Shown piece by piece: positions 55,619 to 64,000 of a stretch of DNA of 64,000 nucleotides (position 1 is the stretch's first letter; each line of letters starts with the position of its first letter). Below the pieces are notes generated by a model. That model was not told the origin of the DNA. It saw nothing but the letters and a program-made list of their open reading frames with translations, and made no database searches. Made by a program: the position numbers and the translations under genes. Origin of the DNA: Clostridium saccharobutylicum DSM 13864 (GTDB taxonomy: Bacteria > Bacillota > Clostridia > Clostridiales > Clostridiaceae); assembly GCF_000473995.1 (NCBI RefSeq), contig NC_022571.1:3007416-3071415 (forward strand), read 5' to 3'.

Positions 55619-56638
55619 TTAAAATTGATTCAAGAATCTCATATCACTTTCATATAATAATCTTATATCATCTATACCGTACTTTAACATTACCATTCTA
55701 TCAACACCAAATCCAAAAGCAAATCCACTATATACTTCTGGATCAATTCCACAATTTCTAAGGACATTTGGATGAACCATTCCACAACCTAAAAGTTCTA
55801 TCCATCCGCTACCTTTACATACTCTACATCCTTCTCCTCCGCAGACAAAGCAAGTTGCATCCATTTCAGCAGATGGTTCTGTAAATGGGAAATGATGTGG
55901 TCTAAACTTAGTTTGAACCTTATCACCAAACATCTTCTTAGCGAATAACTCCAAAGTTCCTTTTAGATCCGCAAAAGTAACTCCTTTATCAATAACTAAG
56001 CCTTCCATTTGATAAAATATAGGTGAATGTGTCGCATCTACAGAATCTGATCTATAAACTTTTCCTGGCGAAATCATTTTTATTGGTGGTTCTTGCTTTT
56101 CCATAGTTCTAACTTGAATTGGTGAAGTTTGAGTTCTTAATAAAATATTATCATTAATATATAGTGTATCTTGCTCACTTCTTGCTGGATGATCCTTAGG
56201 AATGTTTAACGCTTCAAAATTATAATGATCAAGCTCTATTTCTGGACCTTCTTCAATTGTAAATCCCATTGAAACAAAGATATCTTCCATAGTTTGTAAT
56301 GTTAAATCCAAAGGATGTCTTTTACCTATAACTTTTTTTCTTCCTGGAAGCGAAATATCTATAGTTTCACCAGCAAGCTTTTCAGCCTTTTCTTTATCTT
56401 TAATTTTCTTTATAGCACTATCTAACTTTTCTTCAACTATAGCTTTAGTCTCATTTACCAACTTACCGACCAAAGGTCTTTCTTCTGGAGATAGTCCTCC
56501 CATACCTCTTAATATTGTAGTAAGTTCTCCTTTTTTTCCTAAGAACTTAACTCTGATATCTTCTAATTCACTACTTTTTATAGCAGTTTCAATTTGCTTT
56601 AATGCAAGTTCTTGTAGTTCTTTAAGTTTCTCTTTCAT
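55619..56638 (-). CDS. pheS: Phenylalanine--tRNA ligase alpha subunit
   Basis: Catalytic subunit. It has 339 residues starting [21 protein letters not shown] lies before this ATG and nine upstream codons are discarded. N-terminal coiled coil (about 1-85), then class II core with motif 2 ([20 protein letters not shown]) and motif 3 ([18 protein letters not shown]). A CxxC...CxxC insert ([12 protein letters not shown]) is present. Expression is predicted to depend on uncharged tRNA-Phe through the T-box upstream. Confidence 0.97.
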   Translation of the reverse strand: MKEKLKELQELALKQIETAIKSSELEDIRVKFLGKKGELTTILRGMGGLSPEERPLVGKLVNETKAIVEEKLDSAIKKIKDKEKAEKLAGETIDISLPGRKKVIGKRHPLDLTLQTMEDIFVSMGFTIEEGPEIELDHYNFEALNIPKDHPARSEQDTLYINDNILLRTQTSPIQVRTMEKQEPPIKMISPGKVYRSDSVDATHSPIFYQMEGLVIDKGVTFADLKGTLELFAKKMFGDKVQTKFRPHHFPFTEPSAEMDATCFVCGGEGCRVCKGSGWIELLGCGMVHPNVLRNCGIDPEVYSGFAFGFGVDRMVMLKYGIDDIRLLYESDMRFLNQF

Positions 56639-56756
56639 AATTTGATCTCCTTTCAACAAACTCATTTCTGAATTTGAATTATCTTTTTAAATGAACAATT
56701 TAAATCCTAAAAGAATTTAACAATATGTAACTCTGTTCATAAATCAGTTTTTTGCA

Positions 56757-56995
56757 TAAAAAAAACGCCCCTATGAAAGGGACGAAAAAATCCGCGTTAC
56801 CACCCTAATTGGAGCTTTATCAAAAGCTACCCAACTCAATTAATATTAACGACTTTATGCCGCTAGCTACTACTATAAATTTTCACAGCTAGAACTCCTG
56901 AGTGAACTTCGATATCAATTTGCTTAAAAAGGCTTACAGTCCATGACCTTTTCTCCCTGGAAACCACATGATATGTACTCTCTCATTCACAGTTT
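56757..56995 (-). promoter_or_regulatory. T-box riboswitch for pheST
   Basis: On the minus strand the leader has the AGAGAGTA motif of stem I, the T-box core AGGGTGGTAACGCG (56793-56806) and an intrinsic terminator CGTCCCTTTCATAGGGGCG then T8 (stem 56766-56784). A UUC codon at 56904-56906 (GAAGUUCAC context, followed by A) fits a phenylalanine specifier. Uncharged tRNA-Phe would stabilise the antiterminator and allow pheS/pheT transcription. Confidence 0.93.
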
Positions 56996-57142
56996 TTAAT
57001 TATTCACTTAACAAACCTAATTATACAAATAAATAAAAATAAATTCAATAGTTTATTTTTATATTTAGCATATTTTAGTATTATTAGCCACATAAAACGA
57101 AATAACAATTCTAAAATGCAATTATTATTTTTTGAATGTATC

Positions 57143-57925
57143 TTACAATCTATCTTGTCTAACCTTTTCATATATTATAACAGATGTAGCTATCGCTACA
57201 TTTAATGATTCTGCATTACCTGGCATTGGTATTTTAACTTTTGTATCTGCAAGTTCTAAAACTTCATCACTTACACCATTTCCTTCATTTCCAACAGTTA
57301 AAATAACTTTTCCTCTTAAATCTTCTTCAAAAAAATCTTTATTAGTATCAAGAGAAGTCACAACTAAGTTAAAACCCTGTTCCTTTAAATTTTTAACCAA
57401 AGATAAATTTTCATCATCATAATGAATTGGAATATAAAACAATGACCCCATAGTAGATCTAATTGTCTTTTCATTATATATATCTACAGTTCCCTTAGTT
57501 AAAATTATCCCCTGAACTCCTGCTGCATGTGCAGTTCTTATTACAGTACCTAAATTTCCCGGATCTTGAAGTTTATCACAAAGCAAATAAAAACATCCTT
57601 CTTCTCTGAGCGGTTTTAAATCCATGCTTATAACAGCAACTATTCCTTGAGGTTTTTCTGTTGAAATAAGTTCTTTAAATAAAACATCACTCATTTCGTA
57701 TATCTTTATATCTTCGTTTATATAATCCGATAAATATTCTTCAAGTTTTTCACCTGCATCTTTTGTAATGATTAGACAATCTATCTCAATCTTCGCTTTA
57801 AACGCTTCTTTAACTAATCTAAAGCCCTCAATTATATATTTATTGCTTTTATTTCTATTTTTTCTTTCTTTAAGTTTTTTTGTTTCCTTAAATAAGTTAT
57901 TTTCTTTACTTTCAATATAAATCAA
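57143..57925 (-). CDS. TrmH/SpoU-family RNA 2'-O-methyltransferase
   Basis: It has 260 residues: N-terminal RNA-binding substrate domain (about 1-95) and SPOUT domain with the three motifs, NLGTVIRTAHAAGVQGIIL, LTVGNEGNGVSDEV and IPMPGNAESLNVAIATSVI. It starts with TTG, seven bases after GAGGTG. It is upstream of the pheS T-box and downstream of rplT, its usual firmicute position (YsgA-type). Probable substrate is 23S rRNA; site not known. Confidence 0.9.
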   Translation of the reverse strand: MIYIESKENNLFKETKKLKERKNRNKSNKYIIEGFRLVKEAFKAKIEIDCLIITKDAGEKLEEYLSDYINEDIKIYEMSDVLFKELISTEKPQGIVAVISMDLKPLREEGCFYLLCDKLQDPGNLGTVIRTAHAAGVQGIILTKGTVDIYNEKTIRSTMGSLFYIPIHYDDENLSLVKNLKEQGFNLVVTSLDTNKDFFEEDLRGKVILTVGNEGNGVSDEVLELADTKVKIPMPGNAESLNVAIATSVIIYEKVRQDRL

Positions 57926-57973
57926 AGTTCAACACCTCAAACCTGCTTAACTAATTTATAATTTTTTATAAAA

Positions 57974-58001
57974 ATAAAATGCGGACAAGTCCGCATTTTA
58001 T
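57974..58001 (-). terminator. Terminator of infC-rpmI-rplT
   Basis: ATAAAATGCGGAC/GTCCGCATTTTAT stem with a tiny loop, just after the rplT stop, followed on the minus strand by TTTTATTTTTAT. Confidence 0.9.
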
Positions 58002-58004
58002 GTA

Positions 58005-58364
58005 TTAAGCGTTTATTGATTTTTTAGCAACTTCTACTAATTCAGCAAATGCTTTAGGATCATTTATAGCTATTTCAGATAACATCTTTCTGTTGATGTC
58101 GATTCCAGCTAATTTGATTCCATTCATGAATTTTGAATATGAAAGATTGTTGATTCTTGTAGCAGCGTTAATTCTTGCGATCCAAACACTTCTGTAATCT
58201 CTCTTCTTATTCTTTCTTCCAACATAAGCATTTCTTAATGCTCTTATTACTGATTCGTTAGCTGTTTTAAATAACTTACTTTTTCCACCGTAGTATCCTT
58301 TTGCAAGTTTTAAAACTTTTTTATGATTTTTACGAGAATTCTTTGCTCTCTTTACTCTTGCCAT
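58005..58364 (-). CDS. rplT: 50S ribosomal protein L20
   Basis: It has 119 residues, beginning [20 protein letters not shown], with the basic N-terminal extension and the globular C-terminal domain. L20 assembles early on 23S rRNA and in firmicutes also binds the infC leader to repress its own operon. CAGGAGG precedes the ATG. Last of the three-gene operon. Confidence 0.98.
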   Translation of the reverse strand: MARVKRAKNSRKNHKKVLKLAKGYYGGKSKLFKTANESVIRALRNAYVGRKNKKRDYRSVWIARINAATRINNLSYSKFMNGIKLAGIDINRKMLSEIAINDPKAFAELVEVAKKSINA

Positions 58365-58391
58365 TACTTAAACCTCCTGTACCACTCTATA

Positions 58392-58589
58392 TTATAGGTA
58401 TGGTAATAATTTCTTCATTACTTTTTCTTGTGTCTTTGATACGTATCCAGCTTTTCTAAGATTTCTCTTAGTCTTTGAGCTCTTCTTAGTTAAGATATGG
58501 CTCTTAAACGCTTTAGATCTTTTAAGCTTTCCTGTACCTGTCTTTCTAAATCTCTTTGCTGCACCTCTATGACTCTTCATTTTTGGCAT
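58392..58589 (-). CDS. rpmI: 50S ribosomal protein L35
   Basis: It has 65 residues, beginning [20 protein letters not shown], the conserved L35 N-terminus, and ends [20 protein letters not shown] precedes the ATG. Between infC and rplT as in nearly all bacteria. Confidence 0.98.
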   Translation of the reverse strand: MPKMKSHRGAAKRFRKTGTGKLKRSKAFKSHILTKKSSKTKRNLRKAGYVSKTQEKVMKKLLPYL

Positions 58590-58609
58590 GATAAAATCCT
58601 CCTCTCAAG

Positions 58610-59122
58610 TTATGCCTTTTTAGGCCCTAAAACCATTGTCATGTTTCTACCTTCTCTTTTAGCTCTTTTTTCTATAAGGCAAACATCTTCTAATTTAGCT
58701 GCAAAATTATCAAGAATTCTTTGGCCAATATGACCTAATTCCATTTCTCTACCTCTAAATCTAACAGTGATTTTAACTTTATCTCCATCTAATAGGAACT
58801 TTCTTGCATTTTTTGCTTTTATGTCAATATCATGTTCCTCAATAGTTAGACTAACTCTTACTTCTTTAATACTTACTATTTTTTGCTTTTTCTTAGCTTC
58901 TTTTTCTTTTTTAGATTGCTCATATACATACTTACCAAAGTCCATAATCTTACAAACTGGTGGTTTTGCATTAGGAGAAATCATAACTAAATCTAAGTCG
59001 CTTTCTTCTGCAAGTCTTCTTGCTTCATTTGATGAAATAACACCTAGTTGCTCTCCATCTTTTCCAACTACTCTAAGTTCTTTTTCTCTTATTTCTTCAT
59101 TAATAGAATAATCTTTACTAAT
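58610..59122 (-). CDS. infC: Translation initiation factor IF-3 (AUU start)
   Basis: Checks start codon choice and prevents premature subunit joining. I start at an AUU (59120-59122), six bases after GGAGGTG, giving 170 residues beginning (M)[17 protein letters not shown]. The GTG three codons upstream lies inside the ribosome site. AUU is the conserved rare start of infC in E. coli and others and permits IF-3 autoregulation. N-terminal domain (about 1-75), linker ([11 protein letters not shown]) and C-terminal domain ([18 protein letters not shown] onward) are complete. Confidence 0.95.
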   Translation of the reverse strand: MSKDYSINEEIREKELRVVGKDGEQLGVISSNEARRLAEESDLDLVMISPNAKPPVCKIMDFGKYVYEQSKKEKEAKKKQKIVSIKEVRVSLTIEEHDIDIKAKNARKFLLDGDKVKITVRFRGREMELGHIGQRILDNFAAKLEDVCLIEKRAKREGRNMTMVLGPKKA

Positions 59123-59149
59123 ATTTTTCACCTCCGAAAAACTCTATAC

Positions 59150-59280
59150 ATAATAAAAAGACGGCCTTAAAGCCGTCTCATATTATCAATACTTAATGCA
59201 TAGATATCCACATAACCCATACTAGTAGTATTCAACACTGCAGGGTGAGAAACGGCTGTTTCTTCTTAACAAAAGTTAGT
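59150..59280 (-). promoter_or_regulatory. infC leader with attenuator, probable L20 leader
   Basis: On the minus strand about 130 bases precede infC. The end has AGACGGC/GCCGTCT (59159-59178) followed by TTTTATT, an intrinsic terminator about 35 bases before the infC start. Upstream lies AAACAGCCGTTTCTCACCCT, which can pair GGCTGTTT-like segments with AAACGG and resembles the L20-binding leader of firmicute infC operons. The terminator position and operon content (rplT is third) support L20-mediated attenuation. Confidence 0.72.
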
Positions 59281-59289
59281 ATATCATCA

Positions 59290-60201
59290 TTATGGATATA
59301 TGTCAACATTTTTAGTCACATTTTTATTTAATTCACATTTAATATATTTAGAAACATATGTCACCCTATTTCCAAAGACATTTTCTATAGTATCCAAAAA
59401 CTCTTTATTATTGCAATTTTCTTTATCATAAATCACTATATTTTTAGGTGCACTTGTTATAAGTCCACTTATCAATATATCCTCAATATTTATTTCTAAA
59501 TTATTTTGTTCACCTGTAAGATCTCTCAAAAAATCTTTGTACAAATCTTTTCCTTCTTCATCTTTTACAATATAATTATTTCCTTCTTCTATTATTATAT
59601 TAATTCTTTCTATTTTACACTCTTGTATGTCAACAAAATATTTTAAAAGCCTTACAAATTCTTTATATTCTTTTTCAACCATATATCCTTCTACTACTTT
59701 ATCTATAATTTTCTCTATATCTTCTCTAAGTTTTCTCATTCTAAAAGTTATAAAACCATTAATATTAAGCTCTTGTTTTTCACTTATACATTCTCTAATT
59801 TTTTCTATAATAGAATTTATTCTATTTAAACAATATATTGAATCTTCACTTTTAACCATTTCTTCGCATTTTAACACTTTTACTATTTCATCTTCTACTT
59901 CTAATATTTCGCTTTGTTTTAAGAAAAAATAATTATCAGTTAAAAATTCAAGCATTTCTTTTTGTCTATAATTATCAATAACTATTCTATATAAAATATT
60001 ACTAACATATAAGTTAATAATCTCTTTTATTTTTTCATCACAACAATTTTCTTCACACATAATCTTAATTATATGAGTTTTTCCTTCTATACTTTCAACT
60101 AATCCTATCAATATGTTTTTTTTCTTTAGTAATTCTCTTAGCTCTTGTAAGTCATGAGCAAAAGTCAAATCATCATTATAAGCTAATTTTAAAATAAGCA
60201 T
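59290..60201 (-). CDS. ytxC: Sporulation protein YtxC-like
   Basis: About 303 residues starting MLILKLAYNDDL; GGGAG lies before this ATG, and a GTG three codons earlier is too close to it. The family hallmark is GFITFRMRKLREDIEKIID and EYKEFVRLLKYFVDIQE (about 150-200). YtxC is encoded near infC or thrS in endospore formers and is annotated as a putative sporulation protein, but its biochemical function is unknown. No membrane segment is visible. Confidence 0.85.
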   Translation of the reverse strand: MLILKLAYNDDLTFAHDLQELRELLKKKNILIGLVESIEGKTHIIKIMCEENCCDEKIKEIINLYVSNILYRIVIDNYRQKEMLEFLTDNYFFLKQSEILEVEDEIVKVLKCEEMVKSEDSIYCLNRINSIIEKIRECISEKQELNINGFITFRMRKLREDIEKIIDKVVEGYMVEKEYKEFVRLLKYFVDIQECKIERINIIIEEGNNYIVKDEEGKDLYKDFLRDLTGEQNNLEINIEDILISGLITSAPKNIVIYDKENCNNKEFLDTIENVFGNRVTYVSKYIKCELNKNVTKNVDIYP

Positions 60202-60423
60202 GGATTTCACTCCCTTCTTAATATTAGTATGTATGAAAATTTTATTGATATACGGATTTTATATTTTATTTTAATAAAACCATTTTAAAATAAAATAATT
60301 TACTTTTCTAAACTTTCAATTAAAAACTGTGTAATTGACATCCCAGAATTTTAGGTTCAAAATAAATACCAGTTATGATCTAAATCAAAATTTTATAATT
60401 CATATTTTAAAGGAGAAATTATT

Positions 60424-61128
60424 ATGCATTGTTTTGTTGATTATAGAATTAGCTCAGAAGAATTAGATGCTCTTTTACAATTAAAATTGAATCCAATATT
60501 GGTTCCAAAATGCCCTAAAGTTTATGAAGCAATTGATGGTCATCCTGATATTCAACTAAATATTCTTAAAAATAATTCTAAAAATAAAATTATTATTCAA
60601 AAAGATATTCCAAATTGTTTTAAAAAGATTCTTGAAGCAAACTCCATAAATTATATTGTTTCAAAATCATCATTGTCCAATACATATCCTTATGACATTA
60701 TTTTAAATTCATTAATATTAGATAACCATTTTATTCACAACTTGAAGTATACTGATGAAAATCTCCTTAAATCTCAAAGTTTAAAAGTACATATTAATGT
60801 TCCTCAAGGATATACAAAATGTTCTATACTACCAATAAGAGAAAATGCTTTAATAACAAGTGATAAAGGAATTTTTAATATTTTAAAAAATTATAATTTT
60901 GATATTCTTTTGCTTCCACCTGGAGATATATTGCTGCCAAGTTTAAACTATGGTTTTATAGGTGGTGTTGGCGGCATGATTTCTAATAACGAAATGGCTT
61001 TCTTTGGTAATCTAGATTATTATAAATGGGGAAATGAAATAAAAGATTTTCTATTTAAATACGATGTTGCTCCAGTTTATCTAAGAAATGGCAAGTTAAT
61101 CGATAGAGGTAGCTTACTTATCCTTTAA
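60424..61128 (+). CDS. Unknown protein, possible DUF6873 (GME-fold) family
   Basis: It has 234 residues with no signal or membrane segment, starting MHCFVDYRISSEELDALLQL; AAAGGAG precedes the ATG. Segments HINVPQGYTKCSILPI, NALITSDKGIFNIL and FIGGVGGMISNNEMAFFGNL look like repeated beta-alpha-beta units with a catalytic-looking Cys, as in guanidino-group-modifying enzyme folds. I believe this is the clostridial DUF6873 family but cannot confirm it. No substrate is known. It is one of only two plus-strand protein genes here. Confidence 0.7.
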   Translation: MHCFVDYRISSEELDALLQLKLNPILVPKCPKVYEAIDGHPDIQLNILKNNSKNKIIIQKDIPNCFKKILEANSINYIVSKSSLSNTYPYDIILNSLILDNHFIHNLKYTDENLLKSQSLKVHINVPQGYTKCSILPIRENALITSDKGIFNILKNYNFDILLLPPGDILLPSLNYGFIGGVGGMISNNEMAFFGNLDYYKWGNEIKDFLFKYDVAPVYLRNGKLIDRGSLLIL

Positions 61129-61200
61129 TCACACCCACTATATCATATGATTTCTATATTTTTATGTTACTTTTCCATAAAATTAATCTTTGAGTATATT

Positions 61201-61300
61201 TAGAGTTATGTGGTAACTTACCGAAAGAAAGGAAACTATTTTACTTGGTTGCTAGATAATTTTGCTATAGCAAACAAAACTCGGCTCACATACGTTCGCT
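61201..61300. repeat. Family 2 palindromic element, left part (interrupted by IS)
   Basis: Shares GTTATGTGGTAA then ACCGAAA with the element at 25311. AAACTATTTTACTTGG (61233-61248) is complementary to CTACGTAAAATAATTT at 62986-63001. The right part follows the IS at 62823. Removing the IS and one copy of the target duplication joins CTCACATACGTTCGCT to GAGTAAGTTCAAG. Confidence 0.65.
61291..61300. repeat. Target-site duplication, left copy
   Basis: TACGTTCGCT, repeated exactly at 62823-62832 on the other side of the insertion sequence. Ten bases is within the range for IS4-family elements. Confidence 0.9.
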
Positions 61301-62822
61301 CAATGTCGTCAACTTAGTAAAATAGTAATGAAAAAATTACTACAAATTTCGAATAGCGTATGCTATATTTCTTAAAAAATGGTATAATTAATAAACCTAC
61401 TGGCAAAAGTAGAATTTTGGAAATATTTAGTTTTTACAAACTTATATGCAAGATTTCCTTTGAGAATGATGCTTTTTCCTTGGGTGCTTGTTTTTTCGCT
61501 CACAATTACGGTTTGGACGTATTTGTGAGCGTATTTTTTTAGCTTTTTCTAATATATGTTCTAATATTCTTTTTCCTGAAATAGGCTTTACCATCATAAC
61601 TATTATCTTCTTCAAAACGTCACATAATATAAAATTTCTATTTGCTTGATATTCTGATTTTAAATTTTTATCTTTATTTTTATTTGCTATTGCAGCGTCG
61701 GCATCTTTCTTTATAAGTGCTGCAACCATAGATATATAAATAGATGCATAAAAATCTTGTTCAATTGCAATTGGCTTAGTTCCAGAAAATTCTTCTATTT
61801 CAATACTACTTTTAAGTTCTTTATATTTGCATTCAACTCCCCATCTAAGAAAATACAATTCTTTAAATTGATTAGGAGTAATAATTTCATCAAATATATT
61901 AGTTACTAATATTTCTGTGGTGTCAGCAGAAAGTTTTATTTTTATAACTCTTACTTTTTTCAATTCTCCTTTTGATTTATATTCAAAAATACAATCTTCA
62001 GAAGAAATAGATTGTATTATCTTAAATGAAGATGATATTCTCATTAAGAAAAATAAATTTCTATCGTTTAAATAATCAAACATATCATAAGAAGGATAGC
62101 CCCTATCAAAAATTACAATGCTATTATTGAGTAATTTTTCATTATTAAGTGTATTTATATGTTGTTTGGCCATTTCTCTTTCGCTAGTTCTAAATTTAGT
62201 TACAGACGCATCAATTATTATATCATTTAATACATCATATAAGGCTGACGCCGACGCAATAGCAGTTTGTACTTTATTTTGATTTTTACTTAATCCAAAA
62301 TATTCACCACATTCAATTGTATCAGGAACTTGCAAAGAGGTTCCATCGACAGCAAGAACATTAAATCCATTCCACTTTTTTAAATTGTTTGTTGAGCTAT
62401 AAAAAGAATCAACAAATAATCTGCATAATTCTTTAAATGCTTCAGGGGAAATATTTTGTCTTGCTTTAGAAAATGCTTGTTTTGATATACAAGGAAAATC
62501 TAAATATGTATGCTCTTCAATGAAATTACTTATTTCTGTAGCCATAGATTTTCGTAATGCGGAGCAAATAAAATGTACTGCATTAGAAAAAGATAATTTT
62601 CTTTTTCTTGAAAATGAATTACCTAAGCTATACGCTTCTTTAAACTCATTGGAAATAATTAATTTATTTGTTTTCTTTAAAATTTGGGATAATAATTTAA
62701 TATTTTTCATAAAATCAAACCTCGCTATAAATTTAATATCTATAACGAGGCTTCATTTTTTCTAATTATTGTCAAGTGTTTTTTTTATTAATTTTATATA
62801 TTTCTTTAAGTTGACGACATTG
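61301..62822 (-). mobile_element. Complete IS4-family insertion sequence, 1522 bp
   Basis: Perfect 16-bp terminal inverted repeats CAATGTCGTCAACTTA at 61301-61316 and its complement at 62807-62822, a 10-bp target duplication on both sides, and a single transposase gene. The DDE transposase with a YREK-type signature, the length and the duplication size fit the IS4 family. Intact ends, duplication and reading frame suggest recent insertion and possible activity. It has split a family 2 palindrome. Confidence 0.92.
61442..62710 (-). CDS. IS4-family transposase
   Basis: It has 422 residues. DDE residues fit: first Asp in LAVDGTSLQVP, second in IVIFDRGYPSYD, and Glu in RWGVECKYKELKS, whose spacing is that of the IS4 Y-R-E-K signature (YFLRW...E...K). 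The N-terminal part (about 1-110) is helical and likely binds the ends. The C-terminus is very basic (RKNKHPRKKHHSQRKSC). No frameshift or stop. The ribosome site is weak, as is common for transposases. Confidence 0.93.
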   Translation of the reverse strand: MKNIKLLSQILKKTNKLIISNEFKEAYSLGNSFSRKRKLSFSNAVHFICSALRKSMATEISNFIEEHTYLDFPCISKQAFSKARQNISPEAFKELCRLFVDSFYSSTNNLKKWNGFNVLAVDGTSLQVPDTIECGEYFGLSKNQNKVQTAIASASALYDVLNDIIIDASVTKFRTSEREMAKQHINTLNNEKLLNNSIVIFDRGYPSYDMFDYLNDRNLFFLMRISSSFKIIQSISSEDCIFEYKSKGELKKVRVIKIKLSADTTEILVTNIFDEIITPNQFKELYFLRWGVECKYKELKSSIEIEEFSGTKPIAIEQDFYASIYISMVAALIKKDADAAIANKNKDKNLKSEYQANRNFILCDVLKKIIVMMVKPISGKRILEHILEKAKKIRSQIRPNRNCERKNKHPRKKHHSQRKSCI

Positions 62823-63060
62823 TACGTTCGCTGAGTAAGTTCAAGAAGGTAAATATAAGATTTATACTCTCACTTAACAACAGAAGTCGTTCCATTGGTG
62901 CATGCTCCCAAGACAAACTTGTGATAAGCAAGAATGGAACAACTCCTACCAAAGAAATGATTACAACGAAATTATCAACATAATACTACGTAAAATAATT
63001 TTCATTTTTTAGCATTAAATATATTTTAAAGTTAAATATAATTCGTAGTTTGTTTATTTA
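62823..63060. repeat. Family 2 palindromic element, right part
   Basis: Begins with the right target duplication. Contains the stem GTTCCATT (62889-62896)/AATGGAAC (62933-62940), corresponding to CCTCCACTT/AAGTGGAATAACC in the copy at 25311: the two stems differ in sequence but both pair. Also shares GCATGCTCC- and GATAAGC-like segments with that copy. The outer arm at 62986-63001 pairs with the left part across the IS. No gene in this stretch. Confidence 0.65.
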
Positions 63061-63139
63061 TATGTCTAAATAAAATTAAGTACTTTTTTTCAAAAGAAAT
63101 CATATACTAAACTATATAAACAACAGATCAAATATTCAG

Positions 63140-63214
<75 letters not shown>

Positions 63215-63217
63215 AAA

Positions 63218-63258
63218 AAAGTCAGCAGACTTGGGATTTCCCTTGCCTGCTGACTTTT
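63218..63258. terminator. Terminator shared by tRNA-Cys and hslO
   Basis: GTCAGCAG (63221-63228) pairs with CTGCTGAC (63247-63254), with a further GGGA/TCCC stem at the top. A-run on the left and T-run on the right allow termination of the tRNA on plus and hslO on minus. Confidence 0.88.
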
Positions 63259-63270
63259 ATTTATATTTTA

Positions 63271-64000
63271 TTATTTATTTTTTAGTATTTGACCAATGTC
63301 TTCATTAGTGAATTCATATTTTTTATTACAGAAATTACATACTATTTCTTCTGTTTTTCCATCATTATATATTTCTTGAAGATCATCTTTTCCAATTGAA
63401 ATTAATGCTTTTTCCACTCTTTCTCTTGAGCAATCACATTTATATTCAGGCTTAATAGAATCCAAAACTTTCAAGTCCATTCCTTCGAATATATACTCTA
63501 ATATTTGCTCTATTGTTTTTCCTTCGTTTATCATAGTAGTTATTGGTGGTATTTCTTGCAATCTATAAGTTATTACATCTGCAAGTAACTCATCAGCTCC
63601 TGGTAACATCTGTACTATAAATCCACCTGCTGCTTTTATTGATAAGTCTCTATCTACTAATACTCCAAGCGATACTGCTGATGGAGTTTGTTCTGATACT
63701 GTAAAATAATATGCAAAGTCTTCCGCAATTTCTCCTGTTTGTATCTTAACTTGACCTACGTAAGGGTCTTTTAATCCTAAATCTTTTATTACGTATAACA
63801 TTCCATTCGTTCCAACAGCGCCACCTACATCTAATTTTCCTTTTTCATTAAGAGGTCTATCAATATATTGATTGCCTATAACTCCTTTAACTGTCCCATC
63901 ACTATGAGCTGTTACAGTTATACCATTAATTTCTCCATTTCCATTTATTTTTAAAGTAGTTACTTCTTTGTTGCTCTTTAAAGTTGTTCCAATTAAAGTT
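63271..64000 (-). CDS. hslO: 33 kDa chaperonin Hsp33, N-terminus cut by window edge
   Basis: Redox-switched holdase chaperone. The frame is open to the right edge, giving about 243 residues of an expected ~295; the first visible part is [20 protein letters not shown]. The redox-sensing C-terminus has CDC (in [14 protein letters not shown]) and CNFC about 30 residues later, the zinc-binding CxC...CxxC of Hsp33. [19 protein letters not shown] is family-typical. It converges on tRNA-Cys with a shared terminator. Confidence 0.95.
   Translation of the reverse strand, partial: TLIGTTLKSNKEVTTLKINGNGEINGITVTAHSDGTVKGVIGNQYIDRPLNEKGKLDVGGAVGTNGMLYVIKDLGLKDPYVGQVKIQTGEIAEDFAYYFTVSEQTPSAVSLGVLVDRDLSIKAAGGFIVQMLPGADELLADVITYRLQEIPPITTMINEGKTIEQILEYIFEGMDLKVLDSIKPEYKCDCSRERVEKALISIGKDDLQEIYNDGKTEEIVCNFCNKKYEFTNEDIGQILKNK

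Overview
The window is AT-rich chromosomal DNA from a spore-forming Clostridium, probably cluster I near the C. beijerinckii / C. butyricum group. That placement is an inference from gene content: Spo0A, SpoIVB, the eight-gene spoIIIA operon, a SpoVD-type PBP, YtxC, and a meso-DAP cell wall (DapF, MurE with a DNPR motif). No 16S gene is present to confirm it. Nearly all genes lie on the minus strand. The plus-strand exceptions are rqcH, a 234-residue unknown and tRNA-Cys.

Layout from left to right. (1) 1-2.4 kb: spo0A (cut by the window edge) and spoIVB. (2) 2.6-12.8 kb: a housekeeping run recN-argR-nadK-tlyA-dxs-ispA-xseB-xseA-folD-nusB-asp23, covering DNA repair, arginine control, NADP, isoprenoids and one-carbon metabolism. 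(3) 12.8-18.1 kb: spoIIIAA-AH, the mother-cell half of the feeding-tube channel between mother cell and forespore. (4) 18.4-25.3 kb: a zinc-ribbon protein, efp, and a nine-gene type IV pilus-like operon with ATPase, platform protein, four prepilin-like proteins and three small assembly-like proteins. (5) 25.3-30.7 kb: a sparser accessory stretch with a 280-bp palindrome, two tiny coupled ORFs, an orphan solute-binding lipoprotein, a gene remnant, a GH5 mannanase-like enzyme, a beta-propeller-like lipoprotein and dapF. (6) 31-37 kb: rqcH, an RpiR regulator, a THUMP methyltransferase, pyrR and rluD. (7) 37-52.6 kb: a division and cell-wall (dcw) cluster running mraZ (decayed)-rsmH-ftsL-PBP-murE-murF-mraY-ftsW-ftsQ-DUF881-sbp-DUF881-yggS-sepF-yggT-ylmH-divIVA. 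(8) 52.6-60.2 kb: a small membrane protein, pheST under a T-box, an rRNA methyltransferase, infC-rpmI-rplT under an L20-type leader, and ytxC. (9) 60.4-64 kb: a 234-residue protein, a complete IS4-type insertion sequence, tRNA-Cys and hslO (cut by the window edge).

The least ordinary content is non-coding. One family of short palindromic repeats, with arms close to TAGGCACATGAAAGAAAATA, occurs four times, at 9479, 18764, 30837 and 42836. One copy supplies the last codons of xseA, one abuts the rqcH promoter, and one sits inside the loop of another hairpin between ftsW and ftsQ. A second family of larger palindromes occurs twice, upstream of the pilus operon and near 61.2-63.0 kb. The latter copy is split by an IS whose ends and 10-bp target duplication can be read exactly. 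Other oddities are a decayed mraZ, an apparent AUA start for the pilus ATPase, an AUU start for infC, and an mraY ribosome-binding site separated from its start codon by a hairpin.
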